NCBI GenBank assembly: GCA_900544285.1
Contig: UQUT01000001.1
Coordinates: 297,250-361,249, forward strand
DNA from: an uncultured Eubacterium sp.
Lineage (GTDB): Bacteria > Bacillota > Clostridia > Oscillospirales > CAG-272
Reading direction: 5' to 3'
DNA length: 64,000 nt
The notes beneath the pieces were generated by a model. That model searched no databases and had not been told where the DNA came from. It saw nothing but the letters and a program-made list of their open reading frames with translations. Below are positions 26,669-34,718 of the stretch, in pieces; position 1 is the stretch's first letter; every line of letters begins with the position of its first letter. The position numbers and the translations under genes are program-made.

Positions 26669-27026
26669 AGATATCAAAAAATATTGCTCCGAAGTGAAAA
26701 AGCTGCTCGCTTGTCCGGGTGGTATAAAATTTGCATTCATATCGGAGCTTAAAAACAGAATTTATGAATATATCGAAGAACACCCTGATGATGAAATAAC
26801 AATCAACGATATTGAAAACAGGTTCGGCACCCCCAAGGACATTGCATCCTCATTTGCATCGGCAGAAGATATGCAGCATCTACATAAAAAAGCAAAAAGG
26901 TTCATATTTTATAAGATTTTATCCGTAGTCCTTTTGCTTGTGCTTATTCTTACTGTGTATATATTGGTATATGTTATCACTCATGATCACACAGTTATTA
27001 TCACAAATGACTTTAAAACAAACTAG
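26649..27026 (+). CDS. HAAS/DUF1700-type membrane partner of PadR
   Basis: 125 residues. The soluble N-terminal domain of about 80 residues contains FISELKNRIYEYIEEHP and IENRFGTPKDIASSF, as in HAAS/DUF1700/DUF6120 proteins; one transmembrane helix follows (about residues 90-113). These are regularly encoded right after PadR genes and are thought to be sensory. It overlaps the PadR gene by 20 bases. Confidence 0.8.
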   Translation: MKKTINKDIKKYCSEVKKLLACPGGIKFAFISELKNRIYEYIEEHPDDEITINDIENRFGTPKDIASSFASAEDMQHLHKKAKRFIFYKILSVVLLLVLILTVYILVYVITHDHTVIITNDFKTN

Positions 27027-27043
27027 TCTTAAGGAGAACTTCA

Positions 27044-27547
27044 ATGAAAAAACGCATCTTTTCAATTTTACTAACATTCTTTCTTATGTTTGCATTAGCT
27101 CAATCTGCTTTCGCCACAGGTAATGCTATATCAAACACTTCAGAATCAACCAATACCATATATTTAGATGATGGAAGATATATTGTAGTAACACTTATAA
27201 CGAATGATATATCTTCATTATCACTTAATTCAAGACAAGCAACATCTTTCACAAAAGTCGGAAATAAGTTTGTCACTTGTTATGACAAGGACAATAATCT
27301 CGAATGGAAATATACTTTATCTGCTGAATTTTCTGTAGTAGAAGGAGTTTCAGCAACTTGCACAAGCGCTACATATTCCCAAACAATTTATGCAAGTGGC
27401 TGGTCTTTCAGCAATGGCAGTGCTACCAAATCTGGTAATACTGCTTATGGTGCCGGAACATTCAAGCAGAAGGTTCTGTTTATTACGGTTGAAACCAAAA
27501 TCATTGACATCAGCATTTCCTGTGATGTAAATGGTAATCTTTCATAA
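27044..27547 (+). CDS. Small secreted protein of the PadR operon
   Basis: 167 residues with a clear signal peptide (KKRIFSILLTFFLMFALAQS, cleavage near AFA-TG). The mature part is beta-rich (for example SATYSQTIYASGWSFSNGSA) with no recognised family. AAGGAGAACTTCA precedes the ATG, and a strong terminator follows about 140 bases later. The role is unknown. Co-transcription with the PadR/HAAS genes hints at a surface or immunity function. Confidence 0.7.
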   Translation: MKKRIFSILLTFFLMFALAQSAFATGNAISNTSESTNTIYLDDGRYIVVTLITNDISSLSLNSRQATSFTKVGNKFVTCYDKDNNLEWKYTLSAEFSVVEGVSATCTSATYSQTIYASGWSFSNGSATKSGNTAYGAGTFKQKVLFITVETKIIDISISCDVNGNLS

Positions 27548-27851
27548 CCCCAAAGACATTGCTTCTTCGAGAGCGTTGTTTTTATTTGCCATTTGCCGTT
27601 CCTTATTTTGATCGATTGACGATACCCGACATATCCGTATTCACTCAATTTATACCCCTCCGTGTTTAATAATTATCTCAATATACATAAAAAAAGACGA
27701 CCGTGAAAGTCGTCTTTTTTCATTACTATAACTATCAATTGTTCTTTTAATCGATTGCTCTCATTTTTGTCTGCTTGCATAGAAACTTCAAGCCGCACTG
27801 TTCGTGTTTTTCACACGCCCTTATTATAAGTGTTCTTTCAAGGCAAAATGT
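27548..27851. other. Intergenic stretch with operon end and mobile-element joint
   Basis: Holds the terminator at 27689-27720; the rest shows no gene. The boundary to conjugative-element DNA lies near 27840-27852. Confidence 0.5.
27689..27720 (+). terminator. Terminator of the PadR operon
   Basis: AAAAAAAGACGAC-CGTGAAA-GTCGTCTTTTTT, a stem with T runs on both strands. Confidence 0.85.
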
Positions 27852-29003
27852 CTATGACAGCAAGCCATCCCACATCTCTTTATTTCTATCGGAAAGCAAT
27901 TCTCCAAGCTGTTCCCTTTGCTTCGTATCAAAGCCGTAAAGGTTCGCGGCTTCTTCTGCGGTTAGAGAAACCGTGTCAATATACAAATAGGTTTTCACAA
28001 CTTCCTGCTCAACCGGGACAACGCTTCCGTCCTCCTGTGTTTCAAGGCGCGTTTCTTTCACCGTGATATGCTCCGTATGGACATCCATACGATTCAAGCA
28101 GCGGTAAATTTCTTTCAGAACTTCCGCTTTCGCTTCGTCAAAGGTCACGACATCTTCTGTCCGATTCGTCTTGACAGCATATACAGCGATAGCAAGACTC
28201 CATTCGCACGGCTCACCCGATACATAGCACATATCATAGTCGTATCGGCTCTTTATCTCCGCGATCTGTGCCTCGTATTCCGCATTTGCTTCGCGTACCG
28301 TCTGAACAATCGTGATACCGTTTTCGTTATCCGGGTTTGGAGCAAAAATGCCGAACACCGATCCTACCACAAGCCCGATCATACAGATCAGGAGAATGAC
28401 TACAATGGCAATCCAACCGCCTGCGGCAATTGCCGCAGCAATTCCCTTGACTGCCGCTACCGTAGCTTTTACGGCGGCAACAACGGCTTTTGCCGCAACC
28501 TTTACAAACTTCACGGTTGCCTTCGCCGCTGCTTTTGCTGCCTGCGCCGCCCTCTGTGCGGCTTTTACGGTCACCTTTGCGGCTTTCACTGATGCCTTAG
28601 CTGTTTGCTGTGCAGTCTTTACACCTTTCTGCGCCGTTTTTGCCGTTGCTTTTGCAGACGGTAGAGCCGGGCGCTTGGGAGCAGGAAGCTGTTTCGGTTG
28701 CTGTACCTTCACTTTGAACTTTTTCGGACGGTTGCGCCATTTCAGGAGGTTCTTTCGTGTTTCTTTCAGTCCCCAATTCCCGATCTTACCTGCACCATAG
28801 GCAACATTTCTTGCCATCCGCCTTTCGGTATTCTCAACCGCATTGCCGGCATATTCGTTTGCACTCCCGTAGCGCTTGTTCTGTAATTCTTCGCCATACT
28901 CTTTTACCTCCCCTGCCCCATTTTTAACCTTTTGACCGAGCGCTTTCGCCCGGTCAAAGGTTTTTATGGTTCTGAGGAATTCGCGTGTCTTTATGCTCGG
29001 CAT
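27852..29003 (-). CDS. CD1108-like conjugative-element membrane protein, C-terminally truncated
   Basis: 383 residues. A basic N-terminus, a long Ala/Lys-rich repeat region (about residues 110-195, KAAK/TAKA units, probably coiled or helical), one transmembrane helix (AIVVILLICMIGLVVGSVFG, about residues 200-220), then an extracellular part. In Tn916/CTn-type elements proteins of this kind usually continue into a lytic enzyme domain (lysozyme or NlpC/P60) for conjugation; here the gene stops shortly after GELLSD, the same point where the fragment at 14763 breaks off. ATG at 29003 after CGGTGAATC. Confidence 0.7.
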   Translation of the reverse strand: MPSIKTREFLRTIKTFDRAKALGQKVKNGAGEVKEYGEELQNKRYGSANEYAGNAVENTERRMARNVAYGAGKIGNWGLKETRKNLLKWRNRPKKFKVKVQQPKQLPAPKRPALPSAKATAKTAQKGVKTAQQTAKASVKAAKVTVKAAQRAAQAAKAAAKATVKFVKVAAKAVVAAVKATVAAVKGIAAAIAAGGWIAIVVILLICMIGLVVGSVFGIFAPNPDNENGITIVQTVREANAEYEAQIAEIKSRYDYDMCYVSGEPCEWSLAIAVYAVKTNRTEDVVTFDEAKAEVLKEIYRCLNRMDVHTEHITVKETRLETQEDGSVVPVEQEVVKTYLYIDTVSLTAEEAANLYGFDTKQREQLGELLSDRNKEMWDGLLS

Positions 29004-29009
29004 CACGAT

Positions 29010-30002
29010 TCACCGAATTTGGTAGTCATCAAGGCATAGAGCTTTGTACTCGCGCTCCGGGTCGATGATGATAATATCCGCGTCCTTATCCGACAAAAAC
29101 AGGTTGATGATCTCCTGCTTTGCCAGAATCGACTTACCCGAACCGGAAACACCGGTAATGAAACTGTTGCCGTTGAGCAGCTCCGCGCGGTTGACCATAA
29201 TCAGGTTTTTTGAAATCGCATTATTGGCAAAATAAATTCCGCCCGTGTGACAGACCTCCTGCACCCGGAACGGCATAAACACCGCCAGCGATTCCGTTGT
29301 CAATGTTCTGCGAATATCCAGCTTCGGTGCGCCGTATGGGAGTACCGTGTTCAGTCCCTCAAGCTGCTGCCAGCGGAGGATATTCAGAGAACACAGGTGC
29401 TTTCTCGCACACTGCCGGATGGATTCGGTATCCGCGTCAAGCTGCTCCTTGGTATCTGCCGTATGCACCAGCGTAATGAGCGCCGGAATCATGCGCTGAT
29501 CGCGGGCTACTAAATCGTTGAGAAACTCGCGGCTCTCCTCACGCTGGCGCTCCATGTCATACGGAACGGTAGCGGAAAAGTTATTGTTGCTGTTCTGCTT
29601 TCTTTGCCAATTGGAAATGTTGGTTTCCACCGAAAGCAGCTTGTTCTCACCGAGTTTTACTGCCGCTTCGGTCGTAATGGGGCTTGCATCGATAGAAAGG
29701 ATCATACCTCGGTCGATGTCGGTCAGCTCCGCGATGAAGCTATCCTTGATGAAATTAGCATAGTCGCGCAGATACAGTAGCGGCGACTTGCCGTTATCTC
29801 CGCCGTCATCGTCATCAAAATCGCTTTCGCAGAACTCCTGTGTGTGCATGTGGTATCTCCGTTCACTGCGATACTGATCTTCATCAAGACTCACGATGGC
29901 GGTGATCTGCTCTTCCGTCATGCCGGCAGCCTTGTATTCGGCAATCTCTTTTTTTATCCTTGCGTTAAACTTTTTTCTCTCGTAACCATCATTCCAACTC
30001 AT
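29010..30002 (-). pseudogene. Chimera: sigma-like N-terminus fused to an internal piece of VirB4/TraE ATPase
   Basis: Residues 1-75 are those of the sigma-like protein (MSWNDGYERKK ... GDNGKSPL). From residue 76 the frame becomes a conjugation VirB4-type ATPase (YLRDYANFIKDSFIAELTDI), containing Walker A GVSGSGKS and the start of Walker B (IIIIDPEREY), then stops at once. Both ends of the ATPase (about 500 residues in total) are missing. The joint falls in the shared DNA segment GGCGACTTGCCG. The ribosome site of the sigma gene is kept, so the chimera may be translated but cannot be a working ATPase. Confidence 0.85.
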
Positions 30003-30057
30003 TTTTGTAATCTCCTTTTGATTTTTGAATTTGTGGTTGAAATCAAAAATCCGGAGA

Positions 30058-30591
30058 TTATGGGTAACCTCGGCTTCTGACATATCTGACAATGGATGAC
30101 CTGGGCATCAGAAGCGCGACGCCCATAGCCGTTGCCATGCTCTCGGCAATGCTAAACATGGCGACAAGTTCTTTCACTGTGTACTTTTGCTCCGCATCAA
30201 ACTCCTGACTGAAAGCGGAAGTCACCGGATTGTTTCCGAGCCTGTCCATGAGTATATGACCGGCTTCATGTGCAAGAACAAACCGCCGTTTCTTAAGGTT
30301 CTGCTCCTGCCGTAGGTACTCATCAACAATGATAAGTCCTTTGGGCGGTACAACCGATACCCGTTGACCGCTCTGCCAAATCCACAGTGCTCCCCTGCCG
30401 TCCGCAAGAAATGCCATTTTTCCGGCATCTCTTTCGGCAATTCGATCATAGACGATTTGATATCCAAGATTGGATGTAATAAAGCCTTCTATATCCGTGG
30501 GGGTTCCCTGGATAAAAGATTGATATTGATACTTACGGATCAGACCCTCGCCGATCTCATCGATTTCATCGTATGTCTGGTAATAGTCCAA
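30058..30591 (-). CDS. ImmA/IrrE-type metallopeptidase
   Basis: 177 residues with the zinc motif HEAGH (in FVLAHEAGHILMD, about residue 108) of the DUF955/ImmA family, which cleaves or releases the repressor of an integrative element after DNA damage. It follows the LexA-like repressor gene by 16 bases. TTG start with GGGAGGG upstream. Its 3' end lies directly at the leader of the chimeric gene, so the last residues may be altered by the recombination. Confidence 0.82.
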   Translation of the reverse strand: MDYYQTYDEIDEIGEGLIRKYQYQSFIQGTPTDIEGFITSNLGYQIVYDRIAERDAGKMAFLADGRGALWIWQSGQRVSVVPPKGLIIVDEYLRQEQNLKKRRFVLAHEAGHILMDRLGNNPVTSAFSQEFDAEQKYTVKELVAMFSIAESMATAMGVALLMPRSSIVRYVRSRGYP

Positions 30592-30606
30592 TCATGTGCC
30601 CTCCCG

Positions 30607-31215
30607 TTATAGTTTTTTGATTACATGTTTGGCGACTCCTTGGATATTACACGCTCTGACAATGATGTCCTCCATACTCGCATTTTCCGGATGCAGTCTG
30701 ACCCTCTTGTTCTCCGGTTCCGGATAATAGGTCTTTAGCGTTGTCTCATTGCCTACAAGTGCAACCACAATATCGCCGTAGTTTGCATGATTCTGTTTTT
30801 TCACAACGACCATATCGCCCTCATCAATCCCGGCATCCACCATGGAATGTCCATGTGTCCGCAACACAAAGAAATCTTCCTCACCGAAAAGAGCAACCGG
30901 AAGAGCAACAAATTCCTCAAAGTCTTCTTCCGTCAGTTCGGGTGAACCGCAAACGATGCTTCCGAGAACGGGGGCTCGGTTCATCTTGTAGTCTGATTTC
31001 TGCGTATGCGGCGTTTCAATGGTCTTTCCATCGTAGTGCAGCATACCGCTACGTGCCATTTCCATGACATAGTAGTATGCCGTCGATTTGCTGGTGCCGA
31101 TTGCGTCAGCGACCTTCTGCATGGAGGGGGATTGGTGATATTCAAAGAAATAGTCCTCTACAAACTCCTGTATTTCTTTCATCGTTTCGGTGTTCCTTTT
31201 TCGTATTCCTGCCAT
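30607..31215 (-). CDS. LexA-like repressor (S24 self-cleaving family)
   Basis: 202 residues. An N-terminal winged HTH (MQKVADAIGTSKSTAYYYVM), then a Cys-Gly bond in SIVCGSPE at the usual cleavage position, the catalytic serine in THGHSMVDAGI and the lysine in ETTLKTYYP. The ATG at 31215 has GGAGGACGCAGA in front and is preferred over one six codons earlier. A perfect 17-base palindrome sits between its promoter and start, so it is probably autoregulated and lifted by RecA after DNA damage. With ImmA it forms the usual control pair of an integrative element. Confidence 0.87.
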   Translation of the reverse strand: MAGIRKRNTETMKEIQEFVEDYFFEYHQSPSMQKVADAIGTSKSTAYYYVMEMARSGMLHYDGKTIETPHTQKSDYKMNRAPVLGSIVCGSPELTEEDFEEFVALPVALFGEEDFFVLRTHGHSMVDAGIDEGDMVVVKKQNHANYGDIVVALVGNETTLKTYYPEPENKRVRLHPENASMEDIIVRACNIQGVAKHVIKKL

Positions 31216-31237
31216 TCTGCGTCCTCCATGCATTGCA

Positions 31238-31254
31238 TAGAACGATTCGTTCTA
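31238..31254. promoter_or_regulatory. Operator palindrome of the LexA-like gene
   Basis: TAGAACGA-T-TCGTTCTA, a perfect palindrome with GAAC/GTTC half-sites like Gram-positive SOS boxes but with a five-base centre. It lies about 12 bases downstream of the -10 box. Confidence 0.8.
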
Positions 31255-31265
31255 TTTGTGTATTC

Positions 31266-31294
31266 ATTATATCATACGCACTTCGCTTTGTCAA
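31266..31294 (-). promoter_or_regulatory. Consensus promoter of the LexA-like gene
   Basis: TTGACA (minus strand, 31289-31294), 17 bases, TATAAT (31266-31271). Confidence 0.88.
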
Positions 31295-31360
31295 TAGGTA
31301 ATTGTACATAAAAAATGAGATTGCAATTTTAACTGCAACCTCATTTGCCGCATTTGTGAA

Positions 31361-32181
31361 TATTCCGTCTCACTTGAACACCCTAACCGTTCTGAATTGA
31401 ACACCTTGACCGCAGTTGTTGAACACCATAGTCGCTCAAAACTGGACAGTATGGCAGCAGTGCGAAACTTTCTTCAAGTCAGATATGTCAGGCTCCCGGA
31501 ATTACTCACCGAACTTGCAATAGCAAGGGGTAACGGCACATACCGCAAGGTGATTCAACAGTACAAGAAACCATCTCTACTTATCCTGGATGAGTGGCTG
31601 CTTTATCCATTGAAAGAGACTGAGGCCAGAGATCTGCTTGAGATTGCGGAAGCAAGGTACAGAAAAGCTTCTACAATCTTTTGCTCTCAATTCGATGTTC
31701 CCGGATGGCGGGAAAAGATCGGTGATCCCGTACTTGCCGATGCTATCTGCGACCGCATCGTCCATGATTCCTACAGCATCGTCATTGACTGCAAGGAATC
31801 CATGCGTAAACGGAAAGGCGTCAAGGAAAACGATTTGTAAGGAGCTTTCGGCTCATCGGGCTCTGCCCGAACCCGGAGTTTGACGCATCATAGGTTTTCC
31901 AAGGAGAGCGATGTTATGCTTTCTCGCATAAAAGAAAAGAGTGACGCAACCCGGCATCACTCTCCTTGGCTCTACCCCGTATCCGGTGCTCGGGTCGCAC
32001 TCCTGCGTTGCCCTATCCTCCTGTACGGCTAAAAGCAATTCTATGATACCGCTGTATTTTTACTTTGTCAATGTACAACTCGCCGATAAGGATGTACAGT
32101 TTCGAGCGACGGCACTGTTCAGTCTTCAGCGACGAGGGTGTTCAATTTAGAACGGCTAAGGTGTTCAAGTGAGACGGAACA
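31361..32181 (+). mobile_element. Internally deleted IS21-family element
   Basis: The ends are inverted repeats of about 45 bases: the left starts TATTCCGTCTCACTTGAACA and the right, read in reverse, TGTTCCGTCTCACTTGAACA; both continue with two further GAACACC repeats, the multi-repeat end typical of IS21. Inside only the 3' part of istB remains. No target-site repeat is evident. The rest (31841-32160) has no gene. Confidence 0.8.
31456..31840 (+). pseudogene. 3' fragment of istB (IS21 helper ATPase)
   Basis: About 127 codons in frame with the C-terminal part of IstB: RYVRLPELLTELAIARGNGT, then Walker B LLILDEWLLYPL, and IFCSQFDVPGWREKIGDPVL. Walker A and the N-terminus, and all of istA, are lost. 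Confidence 0.85.
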
Positions 32182-32251
32182 TTCAACTATTAAATTATTG
32201 AGAATTGGCTCTTTTCGCTTCTGTTCCTGAGATAATTATATAATAGATAGA

Positions 32252-32965
32252 CTAATCTTTATTAATGAATCTGTTGTTTTTAAAAAATACAATAAAGAGA
32301 ATTAGGAACAATATAGCGTTTGAAATTATAATGATCAGCCTATACGGCACATTGCCATAATAGTTTCCGCTCAAATCCCCAAGCAAATTTTGCACTTGAG
32401 TCATATACCAATACTTCGTTATAGTATTGATTGTCGAATTAAGCGAGCCGATCATCGGTATAAATCCGTTTACGATAGATACAATTATAATTGCATTACT
32501 AAGACCAACACGCGCAGGAGATTTGATGGCAATTACACTTCCCAGCAAAAGAGTGGCGCAAATACCGAGTAAAAGAATCCCGATAAAATACAGCAACTCT
32601 ATTCCTACAAATCCGGCTATCAGTCCCAACATAACACAGGATATTATTGATATGAGTATAATATAAGATGTAATACCTATAAAATATTCAATAGGCTTTA
32701 CGGTTGAAAGGATCAACATACGCAAAGATCCCGTATACTTATCCTCCGAAACAATGCCGCCAATTGTCATAATAGGTATCATTGCAACAAACATAGAGGA
32801 TATCGTTATAACGGTACTTATTCTCAAAGTCGCATCTTTAGGTAAAACTATCATCATTAAAAGTGCAATAACAGGATAAATCAAAAACCGCAATAATATG
32901 CCCCTGTTATTAACGGTATCCATTATCTGCTTTTTCAGAACAGCCCTAATTCTTCTAAATTTCAT
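32252..32965 (-). CDS. ABC-2 type permease, cluster 2
   Basis: 237 residues, six hydrophobic segments, opening FRRIRAVLKKQIMDTVNNRG before the first helix as usual for ABC-2 permeases. It overlaps the ATPase gene by 11 bases. The pair may give immunity to, or help export, the cluster 2 product. Ribosome site AAAGGGAAAAGC. Confidence 0.85.
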   Translation of the reverse strand: MKFRRIRAVLKKQIMDTVNNRGILLRFLIYPVIALLMMIVLPKDATLRISTVITISSMFVAMIPIMTIGGIVSEDKYTGSLRMLILSTVKPIEYFIGITSYIILISIISCVMLGLIAGFVGIELLYFIGILLLGICATLLLGSVIAIKSPARVGLSNAIIIVSIVNGFIPMIGSLNSTINTITKYWYMTQVQNLLGDLSGNYYGNVPYRLIIIISNAILFLILFIVFFKNNRFINKD

Positions 32966-33812
32966 TGCTTTTCCCTTTCTTCACAACCGATAAGAATACT
33001 TCTTCCAAATCGGATTCCGACGAGTGAACCGCTCTAATCTGATCGTTTGCATAGTATTCACTGATTATCTTCATGGATTCTGCATCATTATTCAATTCGA
33101 CTATTTCACCGTTATGGAGTACAACCCGTAATTTATTTTCAAGATTATACTTTTGGCATATCTCACTTGGATTGCCGTATTCCGCTATAACACTATTATT
33201 TAATAACGCAATATTATTACACAGCTTCATTGCTTCGTCCATCTTATGCGTCGTCATAAAAATAGCCGTCCCCTGCTGTTGTAGTGATAGGATAAGCTTA
33301 TGAATTTCCAAAGTATTCAGCGGATCAAGATCGCTTGTCGGCTCGTCCAAGAAAATGATCTTTGGTTCATGAAGGATCGCACGCGCAATCAGCAATCGCT
33401 GTCGCATTCCTTTGGATAGTTTGCTTACTCTTGTTTTGGCTTCATTTATCAAATTCACATATTCCAATGCAGTTAAAATTCTTTGCTTTTCCACATTGAA
33501 TATTTCTGCATATATAGATAAATTTTGATAGCAGGTCAGTCTATCATACAAAGAAGATACATCCAATGCCAATCCCATGGATCGATATACATCGCTTGCA
33601 AACTGATTCCGATTCGCACCGAAATATGTAATGTCCCCTCCGTCTTTCTTTATCTGCCCGGTAAGGATGTTGATAAGAGTAGTCTTTCCCGAGCCGGATG
33701 GCCCTAACAAGCCGAAAATTTCACCCGGGCGTATTGATAAACATATATCATTCAGTACAGCTTTATCGTCGAAGCTTTTGTATAAATGATCTACCTGTAA
33801 TATATTGTCCAT
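32955..33812 (-). CDS. ABC transporter ATPase, cluster 2
   Basis: 285 residues: Walker A GPSGSGKTT (about residue 38), signature KLSKGMRQRL, Walker B IIFLDEPTSDLDP and a C-terminal extension typical of drug/bacteriocin exporters. ATG after GGGGAGGAAAATAT. It partners the permease downstream. Confidence 0.92.
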   Translation of the reverse strand: MDNILQVDHLYKSFDDKAVLNDICLSIRPGEIFGLLGPSGSGKTTLINILTGQIKKDGGDITYFGANRNQFASDVYRSMGLALDVSSLYDRLTCYQNLSIYAEIFNVEKQRILTALEYVNLINEAKTRVSKLSKGMRQRLLIARAILHEPKIIFLDEPTSDLDPLNTLEIHKLILSLQQQGTAIFMTTHKMDEAMKLCNNIALLNNSVIAEYGNPSEICQKYNLENKLRVVLHNGEIVELNNDAESMKIISEYYANDQIRAVHSSESDLEEVFLSVVKKGKSNEI

Positions 33813-33834
33813 ATATTTTCCTCCCCAATCACTA

Positions 33835-34668
33835 TTAATTGCTTACTATTTTATTGAATTTCGATAAATTTGTTTCCCAAAACAAATCATCATTACTTAT
33901 AAATATATGTTGAATAATTTTTTCATTTTGAGAGCATATTTTATCTTTTAATGGAAAGCATACTGGATTTAAGTTAATCATAATATTGCGATTTTCTGCA
34001 ATTGCATTTCCATAGGTTGTATTTTTTAACGATTGAAATCTAACCAAATTTTTAGATAAATAAAATTTAAAATTTTTTACATAATCTGAATGATAAATAC
34101 TTCTGAGATTAATTTTACTTCCTTCAATTATGGCATTTCTTATTTCAGCCAAACTCATAGGGATCCCAAATTCATTAATATAACACCCTCCCATAGAAGC
34201 GTCAAATGCAACGAACTTTTTATAATCTTGTATAAAAGCGATTGCCACGCAATGACACTCATTAAATCTTAAATCAATTGGCATACAACGAACCATTCTT
34301 GCAACAAATCCCATAGACAGAAAGCATTCAACAAGAACAGTGGCTGCAATATAACAATTTGATTCATAACCATCTATAGATTTTTCAATCACATCGAGTG
34401 CATGAAATGATTCTGTAGAGTGTGGCGCACCAAACTTCAAATGTTTAGATAACCAAAAAGTTATTCTCAATAATTTAATAAAATCGTCTCCCACGCCCGC
34501 GATATCCTCAAGAGCATATTTTTTACGTAATTGAGTCAATCTGGGATCCGTATAATCATATGAAAATGTTGCTTTGTCTGTCCATTGATTGCTATACTCT
34601 TTGTTCGCAATCAGAATATTGATATCATCCTCATAATTGAGCATGCCATGCATATAAAAATCATACAT
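33835..34668 (-). CDS. Transglutaminase-like cysteine protein, cluster 2
   Basis: 277 residues. The central part shows a transglutaminase-type triad: SNCYIAATVLVECFLSMGF (Cys, about residue 104), NECHCVAIAF (His, about 138) and FVAFDAS (Asp, about 154). In RiPP clusters this fold serves as leader peptidase (lasso B protein) or as amide-forming/hydrolysing enzyme. It lies between the ABC-2 pair and the large exporter, all on one strand. Substrate unknown; leader removal is an inference. Confidence 0.72.
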   Translation of the reverse strand: MYDFYMHGMLNYEDDINILIANKEYSNQWTDKATFSYDYTDPRLTQLRKKYALEDIAGVGDDFIKLLRITFWLSKHLKFGAPHSTESFHALDVIEKSIDGYESNCYIAATVLVECFLSMGFVARMVRCMPIDLRFNECHCVAIAFIQDYKKFVAFDASMGGCYINEFGIPMSLAEIRNAIIEGSKINLRSIYHSDYVKNFKFYLSKNLVRFQSLKNTTYGNAIAENRNIMINLNPVCFPLKDKICSQNEKIIQHIFISNDDLFWETNLSKFNKIVSN

Positions 34669-34718
34669 AATTATTACTCTAACAACTTATATATTTAAAC
34701 ACACATTGCAGGTTACTT

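Noticed and set aside
28068..28800. Ala/Cys-rich plus-strand frames
   Set aside because: Antisense to the Ala/Lys repeats of the CD1108-like gene.
31941..32150. 69-codon plus-strand frame in the IS21 derivative
   Set aside because: Ends in the terminal repeats, has no ribosome site and no resemblance to IstA or IstB.
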